Origin: CAIWHR01 sp963734575
GTDB lineage: Bacteria; Pseudomonadota; Gammaproteobacteria; Burkholderiales; Casimicrobiaceae
Direction: 5' to 3'
DNA: 64,000 bases
NCBI GenBank assembly: GCA_963734575.1
Contig: CAVTHT010000013.1
Coordinates: 62,001-126,000, forward strand
Shown: positions 44,133 through 53,385 of the stretch, piece after piece
Layout of the letters: every line of letters starts with the position of its first letter
How positions within the stretch are numbered: position 1 is the stretch's first letter
Position numbers and translations under genes: made by a program
The notes under the pieces: generated by a model
Databases searched by the model: none
What the model was told of the DNA's origin: nothing
What the model saw: only the letters and a program-made list of their open reading frames with translations

Positions 44133-45221
44133 ATGATTTACAGAGAGGCCGGGCAGTACAAGACGTCCTACGCGGCGGACCAGCAGATCTTCCCGATCCG
44201 CCAGGACCGCATCGTCGTCATCGCCCTGTTGGCGATTGCCTTCGTCGTCGTGCCACTGGTTGCCAACCAGTACTGGTTCTCGGCCATCCTGATTCCGTTC
44301 CTGATCTTCTCTCTCGCCGCACTCGGCCTCAACATCCTCACGGGATACGCGGGCCAGCTCTCGCTCGGCACGGCCGCGTTCATGGCGGTCGGCGCGTTCG
44401 CCGCCTACAACTTCGTGCTGCGCGTGCCCGGCATGCCGCTGCTGGTGGCGTTCGTGCTCGCGGGCGTGTGCGCGGCGCTGGTCGGGATCTTGTTCGGATT
44501 GCCGTCGCTGCGGATCAAGGGCTTCTACCTCGCCGTGGCGACGCTCGCGGCGCAGTTCTTCATCGTGTGGGCGCTGGTGAAGTTCCCGTGGTTCTCGAAC
44601 AACAGTTCGTCGGGCGTCATCACCGCGCAGCGCATGCAGATCCTCGGCTTCTCGTTCGACAGCGCGGTCGAGAAGTACCTCCTCGTGCTGACGATCGTGG
44701 TGCTGCTCGCGCTCGCCGCGAAGAACATGGTCCGCAGCAGCATCGGGCGCGCCTGGATGGCGGTGCGCGACATGGACGTCGCCGCCGAGGTGATCGGCAT
44801 CCGCCTCATGCGCACCAAGCTCATGGCCTTCGCAGTCAGCTCGTTCTACGCGGGCGTGGCGGGCGCGCTCTACGCGTACGCCTACCTCGGCACGGTGGAG
44901 CCCGAAGGCTTCACGCTGGATCTCTCGTTTCGCATCCTGTTCATGATCATCATCGGCGGCATCGGCAGCATCCTGGGTTCCTTCCTGGGTGCCGGCTTCA
45001 TCGTGCTGCTGCCGGTGCTCCTCAACGTGGTGGTGCACTGGCTGAACGGATTGCTGCAACAGCTCATCAGCTGGTCGCTGCCCGCCAGCATCACCTCGAA
45101 CCTGGAGCTGATGGTTTTCGGGACGCTGATCATGTTCTTCCTGGTCGTCGAGCCGCACGGCCTTGCGCGCCTCTGGCAGATCGGGAAGGAGAAATTGAGG
45201 CTGTGGCCGTTCCCGCACTGA
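44133..45221 (+). CDS. livM: Branched-chain amino acid-type ABC transporter permease LivM
   Basis: A 362-residue permease with about ten hydrophobic segments. LivM hallmarks: FSLAALGLNILTGYAGQLSL, GTAAFMAVGAFAAYNFVLRV, LRIKGFYLAVATLAAQFFIV and the coupling loop IGRAWMAVRDMDVAAEVIGI, then IIIGGIGSILGSFLGAGFIV. It forms the channel with LivH. The ATG at 44133 is the best start; it stands behind the REP cluster. Frame intact. Confidence 0.94.
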   Translation: MIYREAGQYKTSYAADQQIFPIRQDRIVVIALLAIAFVVVPLVANQYWFSAILIPFLIFSLAALGLNILTGYAGQLSLGTAAFMAVGAFAAYNFVLRVPGMPLLVAFVLAGVCAALVGILFGLPSLRIKGFYLAVATLAAQFFIVWALVKFPWFSNNSSSGVITAQRMQILGFSFDSAVEKYLLVLTIVVLLALAAKNMVRSSIGRAWMAVRDMDVAAEVIGIRLMRTKLMAFAVSSFYAGVAGALYAYAYLGTVEPEGFTLDLSFRILFMIIIGGIGSILGSFLGAGFIVLLPVLLNVVVHWLNGLLQQLISWSLPASITSNLELMVFGTLIMFFLVVEPHGLARLWQIGKEKLRLWPFPH

Positions 45222-45307
45222 CGCGCTATGCTGGACGGCTCCTAGAAGAAACGGCGCCCCGAGGCGCCTCGGATGGCAGTACAACCGGAATGCAACAAGG
45301 AGGGTTT

Positions 45308-46633
45308 ATGCTGCAACGCAAGAAGGTCATGGCATGGCTGGCGGGCGCAGCGCTTTGCGCCACGTCCGGCATCGTTTTGTCGCAGGAGCAGTTCGTGCCG
45401 CTGCTGTCGTATCGGGTAGGCGCCTACGCGGCCGGCGGGTCCGGCATCTTCGGCGGCTACATCGATTACATGAACTACGTGAACATGAAGCAGGGCGGCG
45501 TCAACGGGGTCAAGCTGGTCTGGGAGGAATGCGAGACCGAGTACAACAACTCGCGCGGCGTCGAATGCTACGAGCGGCTGAAGAAGGGCGGCTCGACGGG
45601 CGCCTCGCTGGTGCAGCCGGTGTCGACGGGCATCACCTATTCGCTGATGGACCGCGTGCCCGCCGACAAGGTGCCGCTCGTGACCATCGGCTACGGCAGC
45701 TCCAACACCGCCGACGGCCGGGTCTTTCCCTGGATCTTCCCCGCCATCACGACGTACTGGAGCCAGGCTTCGTCGCAGATGAAGTTCATCGGCCAGAAGA
45801 TGGGCGGGATGGACAAGCTCAAGGGCAAGAAGATCGCGCTCATCTATCACGACTCGGCGTTCGGCAAGGAGCCGATCCCCGTGTTCGAGGAGTACGCCAA
45901 GAAGTACGGCTTCGAGTTCATGAAGATCGCCGTCCCGCATCCGGGCAACGAGCAGCAGTCGCAATGGTTGCAGATCCGCCAGGCCAAGCCCGACTACGTG
46001 CTGCTGTGGGGCTGGGGCGTAATGAACCCCACGGCGCTCAAGGCGGCCGCGAAGATCGGCTTCCCGCGCGACAGGATGATCGGCGTGTGGTGGTCCGCTT
46101 CGGAGGAGGACGTGATCCCAGCGGGTGATGCGGCGAAGGGTTACATCGCCGGCGCTTTCAACGCCGCAGGCGACAACCTGCCGCTGATCCAGGAGATCAA
46201 GAAGACCGTCTACGGCGCGGGCAAGGGCAACCTCGAGGACCAGTCGCGCATCGGCAGCGTGTACCACGTCCGCGGCGTCGTCCACGGCATCATCACCGTC
46301 GAGGCGATCCGCAAGGCGCAGGAGAAATTCGGCAAGGGCAAGCCCATGACCGGCGAGCAGATCCGCTGGGGCCTCGAGAACCTCAACCTCGACGACGCCA
46401 GGATCAAGCAGCTCAACGCGGTCGGCCTGATCCCGGCGTTCAAGATGTCGTGCGCCGACCACGAAGGCTCGGGGATGGCCAAGTTCACGCAGTGGGACGG
46501 CAAGCAGTGGAAGACCATCACCGACTGGATCCCGTCCGACAAGGACATGATCCACGCGATGGTGCAGGAATCCGCGAACAAGTACGCGAAGGAAAAGAAC
46601 ATCACGCCTCGCGACTGCGCGAAGGAAGGCTGA
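45308..46633 (+). CDS. livK: ABC transporter substrate-binding protein, LivK/AmiC-like
   Basis: A 441-residue periplasmic type 1 binding protein. Signal peptide MLQRKKVMAWLAGAALCATS ending near LSQEQ. The mature chain has AAGGSGIFGGYIDYMNYVNM, QGGVNGVKLVWEECETEYNN, GGSTGASLVQPVSTGITYSL and KKIALIYHDSAFGKEPIPVF. It captures the ligand for the LivHMGF importer. AAGGAGG lies six bases before the ATG. A GGCGCC hairpin at 45254-45269 precedes it. The GWGVMNP stretch and the acyl-CoA ligases on both sides point to an aromatic or branched acid rather than leucine. Confidence 0.92.
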   Translation: MLQRKKVMAWLAGAALCATSGIVLSQEQFVPLLSYRVGAYAAGGSGIFGGYIDYMNYVNMKQGGVNGVKLVWEECETEYNNSRGVECYERLKKGGSTGASLVQPVSTGITYSLMDRVPADKVPLVTIGYGSSNTADGRVFPWIFPAITTYWSQASSQMKFIGQKMGGMDKLKGKKIALIYHDSAFGKEPIPVFEEYAKKYGFEFMKIAVPHPGNEQQSQWLQIRQAKPDYVLLWGWGVMNPTALKAAAKIGFPRDRMIGVWWSASEEDVIPAGDAAKGYIAGAFNAAGDNLPLIQEIKKTVYGAGKGNLEDQSRIGSVYHVRGVVHGIITVEAIRKAQEKFGKGKPMTGEQIRWGLENLNLDDARIKQLNAVGLIPAFKMSCADHEGSGMAKFTQWDGKQWKTITDWIPSDKDMIHAMVQESANKYAKEKNITPRDCAKEG

Positions 46634-46644
46634 AGCGCCTCCCG

Positions 46645-46706
46645 CCCCCTCCGCCGGAGGGGGTGGGGACGAGAGTGCGTCGTCCGCGCATTCTCGTCCC
46701 CACCCC
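46645..46706. other. Two overlapping, mutually exclusive hairpins between livK and livF
   Basis: Hairpin one: CCCCCTCC (46645-46652), GCC loop, GGAGGGGG (46656-46663). Hairpin two: GGGGTGGGGACGAGA (46660-46674) pairs with TCTCGTCCCCACCCC (46692-46706), and its 17-base loop can add TGCG/CGCA. They share bases 46660-46663, so only one can form. No T-tract follows, so it is not a standard terminator; the livF ATG is 13 bases further on. Confidence 0.7.
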
Positions 46707-46718
46707 GCCTGCATCCCC

Positions 46719-47573
46719 ATGGCCGCCGCCGTTCCCACGCCGATCGCTGCCGCCCCTGCTGCGGCGGCCGCCAAGCCGTACCTCAGCGTCAACAACATCG
46801 AGGTCATCTACGACCACGTGATCCTGGTGCTGAAGGGCGTCTCGCTCGAAGTGCCGGAGGGCGACATCGTCGCGCTGCTGGGCGCCAATGGCGCCGGCAA
46901 GACGACGACGCTGAAGGCGATCTCCAACCTGCTGCGGGCGGAGCGGGGCGAGGTCACGAAGGGTGCGATCGAGTTTCGCGGCCACCGCGTCGAGCGACTC
47001 ACGCCCAACGAGCTCGTGCGACGCGGCGTGTGCCAGGTGATGGAAGGACGGCACTGTTTCGCGCATCTCACGGTCGAGGAGAACCTCCTCACCGGCGCCT
47101 TCACGCGCAAGGTCTCGCGCGCGGAGCTCCGCAGCGAGCTCGAGCGCGTGTACCACTACTTCCCGCGCCTGAAGCAGCGGCGCACGAGCCTCGCCGGCTA
47201 CACCTCGGGCGGCGAGCAGCAGATGACCGCCGTCGGGCGCGCGCTGATGGCGCATCCGACGATGATCCTGCTGGACGAGCCGTCGATGGGTCTCGCGCCG
47301 CAGATCGTCGAGGAAATCTTCGAGATCGTGCGCAGCCTGAACGAAAAGGAGCGCGTGTCGTTCCTGCTCGCGGAGCAGAACACCATGGTCGCGCTGCGCT
47401 TCGCCGACTACGGCTACATCCTGGAGAACGGTCGGGTGGTCATGGACGGTGCGGCCGACGATCTCGCGCAGAACGAGGACGTGAAGGAGTTCTACCTCGG
47501 CCTGTCCACGGCGGGGCGCAAGAGCTTCCGCGATGTGAAGCACTACCGTCGCCGCAAACGCTGGCTCGCTTGA
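46719..47573 (+). CDS. livF: Branched-chain amino acid-type ABC transporter ATP-binding protein LivF
   Basis: A 284-residue ABC ATPase, the partner of LivG. Walker A GANGAGKTTTLKAISNLLRA; signature YTSGGEQQMTAVGRALMAHP; Walker B MILLDEPSMGLAPQIVEEIF; H-region LLAEQNTMVALRFADYGYIL. The Ala/Pro-rich first 18 residues are an N-terminal extension, so a start further in (VNNIEVIYDH) is possible. The start lies right after the two overlapping hairpins. Frame intact. Confidence 0.94.
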   Translation: MAAAVPTPIAAAPAAAAAKPYLSVNNIEVIYDHVILVLKGVSLEVPEGDIVALLGANGAGKTTTLKAISNLLRAERGEVTKGAIEFRGHRVERLTPNELVRRGVCQVMEGRHCFAHLTVEENLLTGAFTRKVSRAELRSELERVYHYFPRLKQRRTSLAGYTSGGEQQMTAVGRALMAHPTMILLDEPSMGLAPQIVEEIFEIVRSLNEKERVSFLLAEQNTMVALRFADYGYILENGRVVMDGAADDLAQNEDVKEFYLGLSTAGRKSFRDVKHYRRRKRWLA

Positions 47574-47785
47574 TGCTTCGCGTAAACCTGCTGCGCGGCC
47601 CGATTGCGTCGTTGCGTCCTCGCTCGACGCTCGCCGTACTGGGATGTACTGTCTCGCATCTCGCTGCAGTGCGTCTTGCATCCCGGGCTGCTCGTGACGC
47701 TTGCCGCTACGTGGGTCGCGCGGCGGTACATCCGAGAAGTTCGGCTTGTGGGTCAGGCTGTCGGTCGAGCCACGCAGATCGGCTT

Positions 47786-47807
47786 GTAGGTCAGGCTTCA
47801 GCCTGAC
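47786..47807. repeat. Single REP-like palindrome just upstream of PaaK-like gene
   Basis: One intact inverted-orientation unit (GTAGG, then TCAGGCTTCAGCCTGA, C) ending 8 bases before the GTG start at 47816. A degenerate copy lies near 47750. The rest of the 242-base gap after livF shows nothing I can name. Confidence 0.85.
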
Positions 47808-47815
47808 ATCGTGAC

Positions 47816-49050
47816 GTGAGCGAGCACTTCGACCGCCTCGAGACACGCAGCGCGGACGAGCGCGAGGCCGCGGCATTCGCTGCGATCCGCGCGCAGGTCG
47901 CGCATGCACAGCGCCGATCGCCGGCGATGGCGCGCATCCTGGCCGGGGTCGCGGCCGATGCAGTGCGCGACCGGGCCTCCCTCGCAAAGCTGCCCGTGAC
48001 GCGCAAGTCCGAGCTCCTGCAGCTGCAGCAGGCGCAGCGACCTTTCGGCGGGTTCTCGGCGACGCGATGGGGCGCCGCGTTGCGCGTGTTCGCATCGCCC
48101 GGCCCGATCTACGAGCCGGAAGGCGCGCGCCCCGACTACTGGCGTCTCGCCCGCGCCCTGTTCGCCGCGGGCTTTCGTCCCGGCGACCTCGTGCACAACA
48201 CGTTCGCGTATCACTTCACGCCCGCGGGCTCGATGCTGGAGACCGGCGCGCATGCGCTCGGCTGCACCGTCTTCCCCGCCGGCACGGGCCAGACGGAGCA
48301 GCAGGTGCAGGCGATCGCGGACCTGAAGCCCGACGGCTACGTCGGCACGCCCTCGTTCCTGCGCATCATCCTCGAGAAGGCGGACGAGCTCGGCGTTCCC
48401 CTGCCGTCACTGCGCAAGGCGCTGGTGTCCGGCGAAGCGTTCCTGCCGAGCGTGCGCGACGCGCTCGTGGCGCGCGGCATCGCTGGCTATCAGGTCTACG
48501 CAACCGGCGACCTCGGCACGGTGGCCTACGAAAGCGAGGCGCGCGAGGGCCTCATCGTCGACGAAGGCGTGCTCGTCGAGATCGTGCGTCCCGGCACGGC
48601 GATCAGGTGTCTGCCGGGGAGGTGGGCGAAGTCGTGGTGACCACGCTCTTCAACACGGACTACCCGCTGCTGCGTTTCGGCACCGGCGATCTCTCGGCGG
48701 CGCTGGCGGGCGCCAGCGCGTGCGGCCGCACGAACATGCGCATCAAGGGCTGGATGGGCCGCGCGGACCAGACCGCGAAGGTCAAGGGTCTCTTCGTGCA
48801 TCCCTCGCAAGTCGCCGACGTGGTGAAGCGCCATCCGGCGCTCGCACGGGCGCGCCTCGTGATCGACAACCCCGACGACAACGACCGCATGGTGCTGCAC
48901 GTCGAGGCCGCGGACCCCGCGCGAGTGGACGCGGCCGCCATCGTCGCCGCACTGCGCGACGTCACCAAGCTGCGGGGCGAAGTGGCCGTGCATCCCCCCG
49001 GCACCCTCGCCAACGACGGCAAGGTCATCGACGACACGCGCAAGTTCTGA
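47816..49050 (+). CDS. PaaK-like AMP-binding acyl-CoA ligase (one frame shift)
   Basis: About 411 residues, close to phenylacetate-CoA ligase: LAKLPVTRKSELLQLQQAQR, VHNTFAYHFTPAGSMLETGA, GYVGTPSFLRIILEKADELG, YATGDLGTVAYESEAREGLI, EVVVTTLFNTDYPLLRFGTG and the C-terminal MRIKGWMGRADQTAKVKGLF. The usual P-loop (SSGTTGxP) is replaced by FASPGPIYEPEG. It forms acyl-CoA from an aromatic or other acid, fitting its place after the liv genes. GTG start. One base seems missing near 48605. Ends 244 bases before the Crp/Fnr gene. Confidence 0.85.
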
Positions 49051-49294
49051 GCCTCGCGCGGCCGCGCTGCGCGACCCTCAGGGGCGCAGCGGCGCTGCCC
49101 GGGACAGCGAGCGTTGACCGGAGAGCATGTCCCGCCATTGCCGGGCCGTCCCTTGGCGCCCGCGCACTCGAGCAACGCCACGCAGCCATCCCGGAAACGG
49201 TACGTCTCCCCGCGTAACCCGGCACAGGTTCGGCCGGCCCGCTTCGGTGCTAGCATCGGCGGATCATCAACGCCCGTCGTGCGCGAGCGCCGCC
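49051..49294. other. Intergenic 244 bases without recognised genes
   Basis: Between the PaaK-like ligase and the Crp/Fnr regulator. GC-rich, with no REP unit, no terminator with a T-run and no convincing promoter that I can see. Confidence 0.5.
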
Positions 49295-49930
49295 GTGCCT
49301 GAAGACCCCTTCGCCCCGCTCAAGGAAGCCACGCTGCGCGAGATCGCCGCCTCGGGCGTGGTGCGGCAGTTCCCGCGCAACACCATCCTGATCAACGAGG
49401 GTGAGGAGGGCGAGAGTCTCTACATCCTCCTCGCCGGCAAGGTAAAGGTGTTCGCGAGCAATGCCGCGGGCAAGGAGGTGGTCATCGCGGTGCACGGCCC
49501 GGGCGAGTACGTGGGCGAGATGTCCCTCGACGGCTCGACGCGCTCCGCCTCCGTCATCACGATGGAGCCGACCACCTGCGCCGTGATCAGCCGCACGCAG
49601 TTCCGCACCTTCGTCCTGGAGCATCCGGACTTCGCGCTGCATCTCATCGAGAAGCTGATCCACCGGTGCCGCGTCACCACGGAGGACGTGAAGAGCCTCG
49701 CGCTGTCCGACGTCTATGGCCGCCTCGTGCGGCTCCTGGAAACCCTCGCGACCACCGTCGACGGCCGGCTCATGGTGCCCGATCGGCTCACGCAGCAGGA
49801 CATCGCGGAGCGCATCGGCGCGTCGCGCGACATGGTGAGCCGGCTCATGAAGGACCTCGTCGCGGGCGGGTACCTCGCGATCGAGCATCACACGATCGTC
49901 ATCCTCAAGAAGCCGCCACGCGGCTGGTGA
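49295..49930 (+). CDS. Crp/Fnr family transcriptional regulator
   Basis: A 211-residue regulator with an N-terminal cyclic-nucleotide-binding beta roll (LINEGEEGESLYILLAGKVK, HGPGEYVGEMSLDGSTRSAS) and a C-terminal winged helix (RLTQQDIAERIGASRDMVSR, LMKDLVAGGYLAIEHHTIVI). It lacks the N-terminal Cys cluster of FNR, so it is not an oxygen sensor of that type; a PRxESxTR-type phosphate cassette as in Crp is not evident (DGSTRSA is the nearest). The effector is unknown. GTG start at 49295. Confidence 0.9.
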   Translation: MPEDPFAPLKEATLREIAASGVVRQFPRNTILINEGEEGESLYILLAGKVKVFASNAAGKEVVIAVHGPGEYVGEMSLDGSTRSASVITMEPTTCAVISRTQFRTFVLEHPDFALHLIEKLIHRCRVTTEDVKSLALSDVYGRLVRLLETLATTVDGRLMVPDRLTQQDIAERIGASRDMVSRLMKDLVAGGYLAIEHHTIVILKKPPRGW

Positions 49931-50113
49931 TCCTCCGCAGGGGGGCGGCCTTCCCTCGAAGCGTGAATATTCCGCATGTCGCGTGCCGATTGCTCCGGCG
50001 CGCCGACGTGCCCGCCCGCCTACAGTGATCCCATCGACGGTGCAACAAATTGCAACACCGCACCGGCGACGCGCGGCGGCATTGGCACCGCGCGACGGGA
50101 TCCGGAGGCAGTC

Positions 50114-50374
50114 ATGGAAGAGCGCATCACGAATCGCAGGAACGACGGGAGCTGGGAAGGGCGCGGCGCCGCGGTAGTCAAGGTCGGCGCGCTGCTCACG
50201 GTGCTGTCGGTGATCGGCTTCGCAGGAACGCACCTGCCGGGGCATGACGAGGCGACGATCGGTCAGGCTTCGACCACGGCGTTCTCCGCGACGGCGACGG
50301 ATGCCACGCCGTACTTCCCGTCGCAGTACCAGCTGAACGCGCCGGAACCGGGCGAGCCGGCTCCGACATTCTGA
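50114..50374 (+). CDS. Small single-span membrane protein, 86 aa
   Basis: A short gene with a GGAGG-like site 8 bases before its ATG. N-terminal charged segment (MEERITNRRNDGSWEGRGAA), one hydrophobic helix VVKVGALLTVLSVIGFAG, then a Ser/Thr/Pro-rich tail TPYFPSQYQLNAPEPGEPA. No family is recognised. The topology suggests an N-in, C-out inner-membrane protein. It is 184 bases behind the Crp/Fnr gene and convergent with the aldehyde dehydrogenase gene. Confidence 0.55.
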   Translation: MEERITNRRNDGSWEGRGAAVVKVGALLTVLSVIGFAGTHLPGHDEATIGQASTTAFSATATDATPYFPSQYQLNAPEPGEPAPTF

Positions 50375-50425
50375 TGATCACGGGAGCGGGGCGCGCCGGG
50401 CGCGCGCGCCCCTTCAGTTGCACGC

Positions 50426-51907
50426 TCAGAGCCCTGCGATGCAGATGTACTTGACCTCGACGAACTCGTCGATGCCGTACTTCGACCCTTCCCGCCCGAG
50501 CCCGGATTGCTTGACGCCGCCGAAGGGCGCGACTTCGGTGGTGATGAGGCCGGTGTTCACGCCGACCATGCCGTACTCGAGCGCCTCGGCGACGCGCCAG
50601 ATGCGGCCGATGTCGCGGCTGTAAAAGTACGACGCAAGCCCGTACTCCGTGCGGTTCGCTAGCTCCACCACCTCGTCGTCGGTGCCGAAGCGGATCAGCG
50701 GCGCGACGGGGCCGAACGTCTCCTCGCGGAAGATCTTCATGTCCGCGGTGACGCCGGTCAGCACCGTCGGCTCGTAGAAGTTGCCGCCGAGCGTGTGGCG
50801 CTTGCCGCCCACGGCCACCTTCGCGCCGTGCCCTACGGCATCGCCCACGTGGTCCTCGACCTTGGCGAGCGCGTGGCTGTCGATCAACGGTCCTTGCGTC
50901 ACGCCCGGCTCGGTGCCCGGGCCGACCTTGAGCGCCCGCACCTTCGCGGCGAGCTTTTCCGCAAAGGCGTCGTAGACCGAGTCCTGCACGAACAGGCGGT
51001 TCGCGCAGACGCAGGTCTGCCCGGCGTTGCGGTACTTCGACACCATCGCGCCTTCGGCGGCGGCATCGAGATCGGCGTCGTCGAACACCACGAACGGCGC
51101 GTTGCCGCCGAGCTCGAGGGATATCTTCTTGAGCGTCGGGCTGACCTGCCGCATCAGCAGCCGCCCGACTTCGGTGGAGCCGGTGAACGAGAGCTTGCGC
51201 ACCGTGGGATTCGCGCACATCTCGCCGCCGATGGCCGGCGCGTCGCCGGTCACCATGTTCAGCACGCCCGGCGGAAAGCCGGCGCGATGCGCGAGCTCGG
51301 CGAGCGCGAACGCGCAGAACGGAGTCGCCTCCGCGGGCTTGATCACCACGCAGCAGCCCGCGGCGAGCGCGGGCGCGACCTTGCGCGTGATCATCGACGA
51401 CGGGAAATTCCACGGGGTGATCGCGGCGCACACGCCGACGGGCTGCTTGATGACGAGCAGGCGCCGGTCGTTCGCGATGGTCGGGATCACATCGCCGTAG
51501 ATCCGCCGCGCCTCCTCGGCGAACCATTCGACGTACGCGGCGCCGATCGTGATCTCGCCTCGCGACTCGGCGAGCGGCTTGCCCTGCTCGGTGGTGAGGA
51601 TGAGCGCGAGATCGTCGAGATTCGCCATCATCAGGTCGTGCCACTTGCGCAGGACGACGCTGCGCTCCTTCGGCGTCTTCGCGCGCCACGCGGGCCACGC
51701 GGCGTTCGCCGCCTCGATGGCGCGGCGCGTTTCCGCGGCACCCATTTCGGGCGCGGTGCCGACGAGCTGCCCGGTGGCGGGATTGACGACGCGCATCGTC
51801 GCGCCGCTGTCGGCGTCGACCCACGCGCCGTTGACGTAGGCCTGCTGCCGCAGCAGCGACGGATCCTTGAGCTGCGGTGTGAAACGTTCGAGGGAATCGG
51901 GAGGCAT
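50426..51907 (-). CDS. gabD: NAD(P)-dependent succinate-semialdehyde-type dehydrogenase
   Basis: A 493-residue aldehyde dehydrogenase. Cofactor motifs TPWNFPSSMITRKVAPALAA and SFTGSTEVGRLLMRQVSPTL; general base in SLELGGNAPFVVFDDADLDA; nucleophile Cys in NAGQTCVCANRLFV; C-terminal GGVKQSGLGREGSKYGIDEF. The NAGQTCVCANR and KYRNAGQ pattern is that of GabD-type succinate/glutarate semialdehyde dehydrogenases. Frame intact. Stands alone on the minus strand; the next gene rightward is divergent. Confidence 0.9.
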   Translation of the reverse strand: MPPDSLERFTPQLKDPSLLRQQAYVNGAWVDADSGATMRVVNPATGQLVGTAPEMGAAETRRAIEAANAAWPAWRAKTPKERSVVLRKWHDLMMANLDDLALILTTEQGKPLAESRGEITIGAAYVEWFAEEARRIYGDVIPTIANDRRLLVIKQPVGVCAAITPWNFPSSMITRKVAPALAAGCCVVIKPAEATPFCAFALAELAHRAGFPPGVLNMVTGDAPAIGGEMCANPTVRKLSFTGSTEVGRLLMRQVSPTLKKISLELGGNAPFVVFDDADLDAAAEGAMVSKYRNAGQTCVCANRLFVQDSVYDAFAEKLAAKVRALKVGPGTEPGVTQGPLIDSHALAKVEDHVGDAVGHGAKVAVGGKRHTLGGNFYEPTVLTGVTADMKIFREETFGPVAPLIRFGTDDEVVELANRTEYGLASYFYSRDIGRIWRVAEALEYGMVGVNTGLITTEVAPFGGVKQSGLGREGSKYGIDEFVEVKYICIAGL

Positions 51908-52087
51908 GGCAGGAAGCGGCGGCGCGTGCGCGCCGGAGCGCATGGGAACGAGGAGCGATCCATTATAGGCGGCGTCGGCGCCACGCACTTCCCCGGCCGA
52001 TCGTTGCTGTAACGTAATCGCCCTGCCGCTCGCGGTACACTCCGCGTACGGAGCGTCCGCAAGAGGCGCCTGTTCATTCATCCGGAC

Positions 52088-52868
52088 ATGCCCGACGTAC
52101 TCTTCGACGTGCGCGACGGTGTCGCGACGGTCACCCTCAATCGTCCCGAGCGCAAGAATGCGCTCTCCGTGGCCGCAGCCGAGCGCCTGCACGCGTTGTG
52201 GCAGGAGATCGACGCGGATCCCGCCATTCGCGTCGCCATCGTCACCGCTGCCGATTGCGGCGTGTTCTGCGCCGGCATGGACCTCACGCGAAGCCGCGCA
52301 GCTCCGCCGCGAGCGCGGGGTCGACATCCTGCAGACGCTCTCCGATCCGTTCTACGAGCGCATGCGCGCGGTGCGCAAGCCGTTGATCGCGGCGCTCAAC
52401 GGGCATTTCACCGCTGCGGGCATGGTGCTCGCCATCAACGCCGATCTGCGCGTGGGCCTTGCCGGGACGCGTGCGGGCATCACGGAGGTTCGCGTCGGAC
52501 GCGGCACGCCGTGGGCGGTGCCGATGCTGTGGATGCTGCCGCAGGCCATGCTGCATGGAGCTCGTGCTCACGGGCGAGATGCTGCCGGTCGAGCGGCTGC
52601 ACGAGGTCGGCTTCTTCAATTACCTCGAGCCGACGGCGGACGCGGTGCGCGAGCGTGCACAGGCGCTGGCAAGTGTCGATCTGCGCGAACGCGCCGCTGT
52701 GCGTCGATGCGGCCAAGGAAGGCCTGCGGCTCGGGGCAGCATTGGGCGCGAGCGCCGGGTTCGAGGCCTCGAAGCGCCTGCACGAAGCGGTGTACGCGAG
52801 CGAGGATGCGCAGCGAAGGCCCGCGCGCCTTCGCCGAGAAGCGCAAGCCCGTCTGGCGCGGCCGCTGA
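52088..52868 (+). CDS. Enoyl-CoA hydratase/isomerase family protein (frame shifts)
   Basis: About 258 residues when joined. Crotonase pattern: VRDGVATVTLNRPERKNALS, VTAADCGVFCAGMDL, KPLIAALNGHFTAAGMVLAI, NADLRVGLAGTRAGITEVRV, ELVLTGEMLPVERLHEVGFF, EKRKPVWRGR. The oxyanion-hole Gly (NGHFTAAGM) is kept; the two hydratase glutamates are less clear (AGITEV is Glu-like), so isomerase or hydratase cannot be decided. Shifts near 52290, 52556, 52690 and 52820. First gene of the right-hand acyl-CoA region; a MaoC gene follows. Confidence 0.78.
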
Positions 52869-52894
52869 CGGTCACCATCATCCAGGGCACCACC

Positions 52895-53381
52895 ATGTCG
52901 CACGACGCCATCCTGCTCGGCCACGGCTTCTACTACGACGACCTGCCCGTCGGATTTCGCTTTCGCACGATGGGCCGCACGATCACGGAGACGGACCTCG
53001 TCACGTTCGTGAACCTGATCTGGTTCACCGGAGGAAGTGTTCGTGAACGCGGCGGACACTGGCGGCCGCGCGCTGCACGGGCGCGTCGTGCCGGCGCGCT
53101 CGTCTTCACGTTCGCCGAAGGCCTGGTGATGCCGAGCATGCAGTTCACCGGGCTCGCGTTCCTGCGGCATGGAGCTCGACATCAGGCAACCCACGGTCGT
53201 CGGCGACACCATCCGCGTCGAGGGCGAGGTCATCGAGCGCCGCGCAGCCTCGAGCGGTCACCGCGGTCTCGTGCGCACGCGCAATACGGTGCTGAACCAG
53301 CGCGGCGAGACGGTGCTGGTGTACACCCCGCTGCGCCTCGTGAAGGCCGGCCCCGGCGCGGAACCGGCCGGCCCGGCCTAG
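52895..53381 (+). CDS. MaoC-like dehydratase (frame shifts)
   Basis: About 160 residues. Hot-dog dehydratase: FYYDDLPVGFRFRTMGRTIT, ETDLVTFVNLIWFTGEVFVN, GRVVPAALVFTFAEGLVM, MELDIRQPTVVGDTIRVEGE, GLVRTRNTVLNQRGETVLVY. The first pattern (GRTITETDLVxFxNL) is that of acyl dehydratases acting on C4-C6 2-enoyl-CoAs. Breaks near 53032, 53080 and 53172. Its stop lies 4 bases before the TetR start. Confidence 0.8.
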
Positions 53382-53385
53382 CCTC

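Noticed and set aside
45254..45269. Terminator between livM and livK
   Set aside because: The GGCGCC hairpin is short and no T-run follows, so it is not a Rho-independent terminator.
49295..49930. FNR-type oxygen sensor
   Set aside because: The N-terminal cysteine cluster that binds the 4Fe-4S centre is missing.
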